From: Actinomycetes bacterium
Lineage (GTDB): Bacteria > Actinomycetota > Acidimicrobiia > Acidimicrobiales > RAAP-2
DNA length: 6,063 bases
Direction: 5' to 3'
NCBI GenBank assembly: GCA_021800645.1
Contig: JAJYYT010000136.1
Coordinates: forward strand, 1 to 6,063
Both the position numbers and the translations under genes were made by a program. The notes under the pieces are model-generated. The model was not told the origin of the DNA. It searched no databases and saw nothing but the letters and a program-made list of their open reading frames with translations. Positions 1-4,439 of this stretch are shown in pieces. How positions within the stretch are numbered: position 1 is the first letter of the stretch; each line of letters begins with the position of its first letter.

Positions 1-436
1 TCACGTCCCGCTCCGTCGACACCCCCTGGAACCCTGCGACGACCGGCACCCGGCCCGCTCCGAGCGCCTCGGTGATCCGTCCCGCCCTGATGTCGACGAT
101 CTTCGCCCTCGTGTGGTCCGTGTCGGTCACGATCCCCGCCTGGCTCCCGGTGAAGGAGGAGGCCGGGACGCCCAGCTCCGCGAGGGCCATGCACACCAGC
201 GCCGTGGAGATCCGCTCGCCCGAGCTCACGAGCATGTCGTACTCGCGCGGAGGTTGCACCGAGCTGACCTCTCCCGCCAGGCGGATCAGGTCGTCGGTGG
301 TCTTGCCCATCGCGCTCACCACCACGACCACGTCCTTGCCGCTGCGCCGCGTGCGCGCGACGTGGTCCGCCACCGCGCGGATGCGGTCGGCGTCCCCCAC
401 GGAGGTCCCGCCGTACTTGTGGACGACCAACGCCAC
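1..436 (-). CDS. lysC: Aspartate kinase, N-terminal part (truncated by window edge)
   Basis: Aspartate kinase phosphorylates L-aspartate with ATP in the cytoplasm, the first step towards lysine/diaminopimelate, threonine and methionine. The 145 visible residues are the start of the amino-acid kinase domain: KYGGTS (7-12) is the nucleotide/phosphate-binding hallmark, followed by VVVVVSAMGKTTDDL (36-50), LVSSGERIS (69-77), TGSQAGIVTD (96-105) and PVVAGFQGV (131-139), all matching the actinobacterial LysC pattern closely. The GTG at 436-434 is chosen because the family begins almost directly at (M)ALVVxKYGGTS. No Shine-Dalgarno precedes it; a TAGCGT box sits 8 nt upstream, so a leaderless mRNA is likely. 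The gene diverges from the cyclophilin gene at 487. The remaining catalytic domain, the ACT regulatory domains and any internal beta-subunit start lie outside the window. Identification is firm; feedback regulation cannot be judged. Confidence 0.96.
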   Translation of the reverse strand, partial: MALVVHKYGGTSVGDADRIRAVADHVARTRRSGKDVVVVVSAMGKTTDDLIRLAGEVSSVQPPREYDMLVSSGERISTALVCMALAELGVPASSFTGSQAGIVTDTDHTRAKIVDIRAGRITEALGAGRVPVVAGFQGVSTERDV

Positions 437-444
437 GGGTCGAG

Positions 445-450
445 ACGCTA
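445..450 (-). promoter_or_regulatory. -10-like box of lysC (probable leaderless promoter)
   Basis: Read on the minus strand this is TAGCGT, fitting the actinobacterial -10 consensus TANNNT. Exactly 8 nt (444-437) separate it from the GTG start at 436, placing the expected transcription start at or within a nucleotide or two of the start codon. No Shine-Dalgarno is visible, consistent with a leaderless mRNA. No convincing -35 hexamer was found. The promoter assignment is inferred from motif and geometry. Confidence 0.5.
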
Positions 451-472
451 TCCCGGCGCGCCGCGGCCCCGA

Positions 473-478
473 TAACGT
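473..478 (+). promoter_or_regulatory. -10-like box of the cyclophilin operon (probable leaderless promoter)
   Basis: TAACGT fits TANNNT and lies exactly 8 nt (479-486) upstream of the GTG at 487, mirroring the lysC box at 445-450. No Shine-Dalgarno precedes the GTG, so a leaderless transcript for the three-gene operon is the simplest reading. Only 22 bp separate the two divergent -10 boxes, so the two promoters must share DNA for their upstream contacts and could compete for RNA polymerase. The promoter assignment is inferred. Confidence 0.5.
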
Positions 479-486
479 GTGCGCCC

Positions 487-1317
487 GTGCCGACGGAGAA
501 GCGAGCGAGGCAGAAGGCTGCGCGCCGGAAGAAGCGGGCTGCACAGGTCCGCAGGGTACGGCTGCGCCGCCGGCTGCGCGCCGGCGGCTTCGTCGTCGGC
601 GGCGCGGCGATCGTGCTCGTCGTCGCCCTCGCCAGCGCGGGGGTGTTCTCGGGAGGCTCCCCGTCCGCGAAGACGGCCGACACCCAGAAGGCGAAGACCG
701 CAAAGCACCTCAGCAAGGACCAGAGGCTGCAGGCTCAAGCCAACAGGCTTGCCGTCGCCGCCGGGTGTCCCTCCACACCCAAGACCCGGGTGAACACGAA
801 GCACTGGTCCTCGCCGCCGCCGATGACGATCGACCCGACAAGGACCTACACCGCAACGGTGAAGACGACGGCAGGCACGTTCACCATCGGTCTCGACGCC
901 AAGGCGGCTCCCCACACCGTCAACAACTTCGTGTTCCTCGCCGACCAGCACTTCTACAACTGCGTGATCTTCCATCGGGTGATCCCCGGCTTCATGGACC
1001 AGACCGGGGACCCGACGGGCACGGGCAGCGGGGGTCCCGGCTACGAATTCGCCAACGAGAACGTCCCTTCTGCCTACCAGGCAGGCGACGTCGCCATGGC
1101 CAATTCCGGGCCCAACACCAACGGCAGCCAGTTCTTCATCGTGGTGCCCGGAGGAGCGTCTCAGCTGAAGCCCACATACTCTCTGTTCGGGACGGTGACC
1201 TCTGGGATGCCGGTGGTGGAGAAGATCAACCGGGAGGGCAACCCGAACCCGTCTGCCAACGGCGTGCCGCCCGCCGTCATCCAGCGGATCCTGACCGTCA
1301 CGATCCACGAAAGTTGA
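487..1317 (+). CDS. Membrane-anchored cyclophilin-type peptidyl-prolyl cis-trans isomerase
   Basis: This 276-residue protein should catalyse cis-trans isomerisation of X-Pro bonds in proteins outside the membrane. Residues 1-31 are extremely basic (16 Lys/Arg), followed by one hydrophobic segment (about 35-54), so the positive-inside rule predicts a cytoplasmic tail and an exported C-terminal domain. A linker (55-113) leads to the cyclophilin domain (about 118-276). Active-site residues are present by alignment with human CypA: FHR with Arg164 (R55), Phe169 and Met170 (F60, M61), Gln172 (Q63), MAN 204-206 (M100-N102), QFF 215-217 (Q111-F113) and Phe234 (F129). The CypA Trp121 position is Gln226, predicting poor cyclosporin A binding, and His126 is Tyr231. 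It has exactly two cysteines (94 and 159), both predicted outside, possibly a disulfide. The GTG start is preceded by a TAACGT box rather than a Shine-Dalgarno. It is the first gene of an operon with the paralogue 4 nt downstream. The client proteins are unknown. Confidence 0.93.
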   Translation: MPTEKRARQKAARRKKRAAQVRRVRLRRRLRAGGFVVGGAAIVLVVALASAGVFSGGSPSAKTADTQKAKTAKHLSKDQRLQAQANRLAVAAGCPSTPKTRVNTKHWSSPPPMTIDPTRTYTATVKTTAGTFTIGLDAKAAPHTVNNFVFLADQHFYNCVIFHRVIPGFMDQTGDPTGTGSGGPGYEFANENVPSAYQAGDVAMANSGPNTNGSQFFIVVPGGASQLKPTYSLFGTVTSGMPVVEKINREGNPNPSANGVPPAVIQRILTVTIHES

Positions 1318-1321
1318 GGCG

Positions 1322-1873
1322 ATGACCGACATCCCCGCCACCGACGGGTCGAGTCCCAAGCGCCAGCGGTTCGACGCGCCGCCGCCGATGGTGATCGACC
1401 CCCAGCGCCGCTACACCGCGACCATCGAGACCTCCAAGGGGACGATCGTCGCCGAGCTGGACGCTGCCGGCGCTCCGGCCACGGTGAACAGCTTCGTCTT
1501 CCTCTCGCGCTGGCACTACTTCGACGGGATCGCCTTCCACCGGATCATCCCCGGATTCGTGATCCAGGGAGGAGACCCCGAGGGAACCGGACGAGGCGGC
1601 CCCGGCTACCGGTTCGCCGACGAGCTGCCCAAGCCGGGCCGTTACCAGGTCGGCTCCCTCGCGATGGCCAACTCGGGACCCGACACGAACGGCAGCCAGT
1701 TCTTCATCGTGAGCGGTCCGAACGGCGTGAAGCTCCCGCCCCAGTACTCCCTCTTCGGCACGGTCATCCGCGGGGCGGACGTCGTCGGAGCGATCGACGC
1801 CGTCGGGACGCCGTCGGGGACGCCGAGAGAGCGGGTCGTCATCGAGTCGGTCACCATCGCCGAAGTGGAGTAG
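1322..1873 (+). CDS. Cytosolic cyclophilin-type peptidyl-prolyl cis-trans isomerase
   Basis: This 183-residue single-domain cyclophilin has no signal peptide or membrane segment, so it is predicted to act in the cytoplasm as a prolyl isomerase or folding helper. The domain spans about 30-180. By alignment with CypA the catalytic set is Arg74 (FHRIIPGF), Phe79, Gln82, MAN 115-117, QFF 126-128 and Phe145; Met61 of CypA is Val80 here, Trp121 is Lys137 and His126 is Tyr142, so cyclosporin A sensitivity is expected to be low. It has no cysteine, unlike the exported neighbour. It is clearly paralogous to that neighbour: both share a PPPMxIDPxRxYTAT lead-in and PGFxxQxGDPxGTG, implying tandem duplication. 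The ATG lies 4 nt after the upstream stop; a GAGG overlaps that stop only 2 nt before ATG, too close for a normal Shine-Dalgarno, so translational coupling is likely. Confidence 0.94.
   Translation: MTDIPATDGSSPKRQRFDAPPPMVIDPQRRYTATIETSKGTIVAELDAAGAPATVNSFVFLSRWHYFDGIAFHRIIPGFVIQGGDPEGTGRGGPGYRFADELPKPGRYQVGSLAMANSGPDTNGSQFFIVSGPNGVKLPPQYSLFGTVIRGADVVGAIDAVGTPSGTPRERVVIESVTIAEVE
1867..1870 (+). promoter_or_regulatory. Weak ribosome binding site for the SGNH lipoprotein gene
   Basis: A GGAG (within GTGGAG) lies inside the last codons of the upstream cyclophilin gene, 11 nt before the TTG start at 1882. The spacing is slightly long but it is the only Shine-Dalgarno-like stretch available and supports the TTG, since no ATG or GTG in this frame gives a complete signal peptide. 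Confidence 0.4.
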
Positions 1874-1881
1874 CGGCGCCC

Positions 1882-2757
1882 TTGAGACGGGTCGTCGCCG
1901 CCCTGGCGCTCGCCGCCCTGTCAGCAGGGGCGGCTGCCTGCGGCGGCACCGCCCTGCACGCGGGCGCACCCCTGCACGGCGTGGGAAACGCCCACGGAAA
2001 CGCTCACGGAAACGCCCGCGGCCTGCACACGAGCCCCTCACGGCTCGGCTTCGCCGCCGCGGCCTTGCCCACCGCCCTTCCGGGGGTCGTCCGCGGCTCC
2101 ACGACGACGACCAGCCCTCCGCCGTCCACCACCGTTCTCACGCCGCCGCCCGCGCCCGGGGGCGCCGATGCGATCCCGCCCGGGGGCACTGATGCGACCG
2201 CGCCCCCGGCGCCCTCCGCACCGGTTGCGGCGACCGGGCGGCACGGACCGATCACGGAGCCGCCCCTCCCCGCCCCGGGACCGGGCTTCGTCGCCGACCG
2301 CGTGACGGCCGTGGGTGACTCGGTGATGATCGACTACGAGGCGGCGCTGGCACAGGACATCCCCGGGGTCCAGGTGACAGCGCAGGTGAGCCGCTGGTGG
2401 ACAACAGGCGAGACGGTCCTTCGGAGGCTCGAGGCGCAAGGGGCGCTCGGCGCCGTGGTGATCGTCGGCCTGGGGACCAACGGCACGGTGACCCCGGCGC
2501 AATTCGACTCGATGATGTCCGTGCTGTCCGGCGCCTCACGGGTCGTCTTCGTGAACGTCCGCGTCGACCGGACATGGCAGGGCCCCGACAACGCGGTGAT
2601 CTCCCAGGGCGTCGGGCGCTTCCCGCGCACGGTGCTGGTGAACTGGTACCAGCTCGCGGTGGCGCACCCCACATGGCTCTATCCGACACAGACGCACATG
2701 CCGATCGACGGTCCAGGCGCCCAGGCGCTGGCGGGGCTCGTCGCCGCCGCGGCCTGA
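1882..2757 (+). CDS. Probable lipoprotein with SGNH-hydrolase-like (OatA C-terminal type) domain, catalytic Asp missing
   Basis: This 291-residue protein starts at TTG. Residues 1-20 look like a lipoprotein signal (Arg2-Arg3, hydrophobic core, AAAC ending at Cys20), although Ala at the lipobox -3 position is weaker than the usual Leu. Residues 21-50 carry five His (26, 32, 38, 42, 49) including a GNAH repeat; 63-135 are Pro/Thr/Ala-rich, probably a wall-spanning linker. From about 137 the protein resembles the SGNH domain fused to acyltransferase-3 proteins: VTAVGDSV with Ser147 (block I), Gly176 in the VSR...TG region (block II), GLGTNG with Asn200 (block III), and THMPIDGPGAQAL with His272 (block V). 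Block V normally reads D-G-x-H; here Thr269 replaces the Asp. It may be an O-acetyl/acyl esterase or transferase using a Ser-His dyad, or a non-catalytic binder. It is third in an operon with two cyclophilins and ends before a strong hairpin. Fold is fairly sure; activity and substrate are not. Confidence 0.82.
   Translation: MRRVVAALALAALSAGAAACGGTALHAGAPLHGVGNAHGNAHGNARGLHTSPSRLGFAAAALPTALPGVVRGSTTTTSPPPSTTVLTPPPAPGGADAIPPGGTDATAPPAPSAPVAATGRHGPITEPPLPAPGPGFVADRVTAVGDSVMIDYEAALAQDIPGVQVTAQVSRWWTTGETVLRRLEAQGALGAVVIVGLGTNGTVTPAQFDSMMSVLSGASRVVFVNVRVDRTWQGPDNAVISQGVGRFPRTVLVNWYQLAVAHPTWLYPTQTHMPIDGPGAQALAGLVAAAA
1984..2019 (+). repeat. Three tandem 12-bp repeats coding Gly-Asn-Ala-His/Arg
   Basis: Three head-to-tail 12-bp units (1984-1995, 1996-2007, 2008-2019) of consensus GGAAACGCYCRC encode G-N-A-H, G-N-A-H, G-N-A-R, residues 35-46 of the lipoprotein. 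The unit is a multiple of three, so copy changes by slippage stay in frame. The AAA runs are lower in GC than the surroundings. Confidence 0.9.
2155..2202 (+). repeat. Two imperfect 24-bp direct repeats in the Pro-rich linker
   Basis: Units 2155-2178 and 2179-2202 match at 20 of 24 positions and both begin CCCGGGGGC. They encode the duplicated PGGADAIP / PGGTDATA stretch of the lipoprotein linker. This looks like an in-frame internal duplication lengthening a disordered spacer. Confidence 0.85.
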
Positions 2758-2766
2758 GGCGCTCGC

Positions 2767-2790
2767 CGCGCTCAGCGCCCGCTGAGCGCG
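2767..2790. terminator. Perfect 11-bp hairpin between convergent genes, probable bidirectional terminator
   Basis: The arms CGCGCTCAGCG (2767-2777) and CGCTGAGCGCG (2780-2790) are exact reverse complements separated by CC. The hairpin begins 10 bp after the lipoprotein stop and contains the last codons and stop (TCA on plus, 2772-2774) of the opposing S51-like gene. No T-run follows on either side, which is common for high-GC actinobacterial hairpins. The position between converging genes supports termination in both directions. Confidence 0.6.
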
Positions 2791-3476
2791 TCGAGCCCCT
2801 CGGGCGCCCGCCGTCCGTCGACGAACACCCGAGGCACCCCCTGACCTGCGCTCCGCCAAGCACCATCGGGCTCCCGAATGACCGCAGTGCGGTCGGGGAT
2901 CCCCACCACCGGCACACCGGGCGGCGCGAGCAGCACGGAACGGTGGAGCTTCTCGCCGTGTGCGTCGTCCAAGAGGTCCCCGGCCAGCGGCACGACGGCC
3001 AGACCCTCGACGAGCCCCAGCCCGACGGTGAGCGCGCCACCGCGCGGATCGACCATCGGGTCCGACAAGACCATCGCTCCCGCCCCCGCCCCGGCCACCA
3101 CGGCTCCCCTGCGCCAAGCGTCGCTCAGCGCAGCCAAGACCTTGGACCCCTTCAGGACCGAGCGGAGGTGCAGCGGGGACCCCCCGCCGAGGTAGACGAA
3201 CCGGGCGGCGCCGACGGTCGCCGCCGCGCCGTCGTCCTGAGCGTCGGCCCGGCTCGTCACCATGAGCCCCTCCACCTCCCCGCCCCAGCGCGCGAACCAT
3301 TCGGCCGCGGCGAGCACCCGGCGCTCGGGGCGCTCGAAGGCGGCGGCGGTCGGCAGGACGAGGACCCGGCGGTCCCCAGACGCCGCGAGGAGCGCGGCGT
3401 CGAAGTCGCAGCCCGGGGTCCACTCGTCGCCTCCGACGAGCGCGAGCATCCCCGGGGTCGTCCGTCCGGCCGCCAC
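2772..3476 (-). CDS. Peptidase S51 / type 1 glutamine-amidotransferase-like protein lacking the nucleophile Ser
   Basis: This 234-residue soluble protein resembles the S51 family (PepE dipeptidase, cyanophycinase and relatives). It has the N-terminal LALVGGDE strand (11-18), RRVLVLPTA (36-44), RFVYLGGGSPLHL (92-104) matching the conserved GG(G)-x-x-x-L motif before the catalytic elbow, and DDAHGEKLHR (170-179), a candidate for the His region. At the nucleophile elbow the family has G-x-S-A-G-A; here the residues are G129-A-G-A-G-A134, so the catalytic Ser position is Gly131. It is probably inactive as a serine peptidase, perhaps a binding or structural homologue. The GTG at 3476 is supported by AAAGGG 8 nt upstream; an ATG nine codons in (3449) is an alternative beginning directly at MLALVGGDE. 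It is convergent with the lipoprotein gene and divergent from the dehydrogenase gene. Family is fairly sure, function unknown. Confidence 0.82.
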   Translation of the reverse strand: MAAGRTTPGMLALVGGDEWTPGCDFDAALLAASGDRRVLVLPTAAAFERPERRVLAAAEWFARWGGEVEGLMVTSRADAQDDGAAATVGAARFVYLGGGSPLHLRSVLKGSKVLAALSDAWRRGAVVAGAGAGAMVLSDPMVDPRGGALTVGLGLVEGLAVVPLAGDLLDDAHGEKLHRSVLLAPPGVPVVGIPDRTAVIREPDGAWRSAGQGVPRVFVDGRRAPEGLDALSGR

Positions 3477-3479
3477 GGG

Positions 3480-3496
3480 TCACACCCTTTCACACC
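3480..3496. repeat. Direct repeat TCACACC x2 (10-bp period) in a divergent intergenic region
   Basis: TCACACC occurs at 3480-3486 and 3490-3496, so the copies lie one helical turn apart on the same DNA face, just upstream of the S51-like start and overlapping its ribosome binding site. This may be an operator for a tandemly binding regulator or chance; no regulator is visible in the window. Confidence 0.35.
3485..3490 (-). promoter_or_regulatory. Ribosome binding site for the S51-like gene
   Basis: On the minus strand this reads AAAGGG, 8 nt before the GTG at 3476. It favours the 234-residue start over the internal ATG at 3449 and indicates a leadered mRNA, unlike the neighbouring TANCGT-preceded genes. 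Confidence 0.5.
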
Positions 3497-3562
3497 GGGC
3501 GGACGGACCCCTGCAAGGCGCGCCCGCACCGCCAGCCCGCTCCCCAAAGGGGGGACGTCGGG

Positions 3563-3568
3563 TACCGT
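3563..3568 (+). promoter_or_regulatory. -10-like box of the dehydrogenase-mutase operon
   Basis: TACCGT fits TANNNT and shares the TANCGT form of the boxes at 445-450 and 473-478. It lies 5 nt before the ATG at 3574 but 8 nt before the adjacent in-frame GTG at 3577, reproducing the geometry of the other two. This suggests a leaderless mRNA starting at or near GTG 3577. The AAAGGGGGG at 3546-3554 is 19 nt from the ATG, too far for a Shine-Dalgarno. The promoter assignment is inferred. Confidence 0.42.
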
Positions 3569-3573
3569 GGGCC

Positions 3574-4425
3574 ATGGTGTTCAACCGAGTGGGCATCGTC
3601 GGCTCGGGGATCATGGGCGCCGGGATCGCCGAGGTCGCCGCCGCTCACGGACACGACGTGGTGCTCCGGAGCCGCAGCCAGTCCTCGGGCGACGCGATGC
3701 TCGCCAACCTCGAGAAGTCGCTCGACCGCCTCGTCGCAAAGGAGCGCTGCACCAGGGAGGAACGCGACGAGATCGTCTCGCGCGTCACCGTGACGACGGA
3801 CTTCGGCGACCTGGCGGACGTCGAGCTCGTGATCGAGTCGATCATCGAGGACATGGGTGCCAAGCGGCACCTCTTCACCGAGCTCGACCGTGTCTGCGAC
3901 GAACGTGCGGTGCTCGCGACCAACACCTCGACGCTTCCGGTCGTCGAGCTCGCGATGGAGACCGGCCGCCCGGACCGCGTCTGCGGGATCCACTTCTTCA
4001 ACCCGGCACCGGTCATGCCGCTCGTCGAGGTGGTCCGCCCGATCACCGCGTCGGACGAGACGATCGCCGCCGCACGGGCATTCGCACAGGATTGCGGCAA
4101 GGAGCCGGTCGAGGTGCAAGACCGCGCCGGGTTCGTGGTGAACGCCCTGCTGTTCCCCTACCTGAACGAGGCGGTCCAGCTCTTGGAGCGCGGCGTGGCG
4201 ACCAAGGAAGGCATCGACGCCGCCATGAAGGGAGGCTGCGGTTTCCCGATGGGGCCGTTCGCGCTGCTCGACCTCGTGGGCCTCGACACGTCGGTCGCGA
4301 TCCTCGACGCGCTCTACGCCGAGCACAAGGACCCGCACTACGCGCCGGCGCCGTTGCTGCGCCGGATGGTCGCCGCCGAGCAGCTGGGCCGGAAGTCCGG
4401 ACAGGGTTTCTACAGCTACCGCTGA
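3574..4425 (+). CDS. 3-hydroxybutyryl-CoA dehydrogenase (FadB2/PaaH-like)
   Basis: This 283-residue cytosolic enzyme should interconvert acetoacetyl-CoA and 3-hydroxybutyryl-CoA or close homologues. The N-terminal Rossmann domain has VGIVGSGIMGAGIAE (G10-x-G12-x-x-G15). The end of the second strand, where NAD-users have Asp/Glu, reads VVLRSRSQ (Arg32-Ser33-Arg34), hinting at NADP(H). Catalytic residues align with human HAD at a constant offset of 18: Ser119 (NTST), His140 (HFFNP), Glu152 (VEVV) and Asn190 (FVVNALL). The C-terminal helical domain contains PMGPFALLDLVGLDT and ends KSGQGFYSYR, as is normal for the single-domain bacterial family. The ATG at 3574 is annotated; GTG at 3577 is an alternative removing one residue. 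The B12 mutase gene starts 14 nt after the stop, so they are probably co-transcribed. That context favours a C4-CoA biosynthetic or assimilatory role over general beta-oxidation. Confidence 0.93.
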   Translation: MVFNRVGIVGSGIMGAGIAEVAAAHGHDVVLRSRSQSSGDAMLANLEKSLDRLVAKERCTREERDEIVSRVTVTTDFGDLADVELVIESIIEDMGAKRHLFTELDRVCDERAVLATNTSTLPVVELAMETGRPDRVCGIHFFNPAPVMPLVEVVRPITASDETIAAARAFAQDCGKEPVEVQDRAGFVVNALLFPYLNEAVQLLERGVATKEGIDAAMKGGCGFPMGPFALLDLVGLDTSVAILDALYAEHKDPHYAPAPLLRRMVAAEQLGRKSGQGFYSYR

Positions 4426-4439
4426 GCCCGCCGACGACG

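Noticed and set aside
437..486. Lysine riboswitch or attenuator upstream of lysC.
   Set aside because: The intergenic region is 50 bp and the start appears leaderless, leaving no room for a leader RNA.
448..1359. Open frame of about 303 codons on the minus strand over the first cyclophilin, and an overlapping plus-strand frame at 72-1325.
   Set aside because: Both are shadows of strongly conserved coding sequence (lysC, cyclophilin); composition is Arg/Gly/His-rich and no family is recognisable.
1984..2019. Possible CRISPR-like array.
   Set aside because: Units are only 12 bp, directly adjacent without spacers, and in frame inside a coding sequence: a coding minisatellite.
2536..3483. Alternative minus-strand frame (about 315 codons) overlapping the S51-like gene and the lipoprotein end.
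   Set aside because: The frame at 2772-3476 carries the S51 motifs and has a ribosome site; this one is Arg/Gly-rich without motifs.
3480..3496. CRP-type site from the two TGTGA cores on the minus strand.
   Set aside because: The cores are direct repeats 10 bp apart, not the inverted TGTGA-N6-TCACA arrangement.
3262..3573. Upstream in-frame extension of the dehydrogenase gene to 3262.
   Set aside because: The family begins directly at the Rossmann strand (VGIVGSGIMG); the extension would run antisense through the S51-like gene and its promoter and has no homologous character.
4426..4439. Cobalamin riboswitch upstream of the B12-dependent mutase.
   Set aside because: Only 14 nt separate the stop and start codons, far too little for a riboswitch, and none is seen in the 97-bp region before the dehydrogenase.
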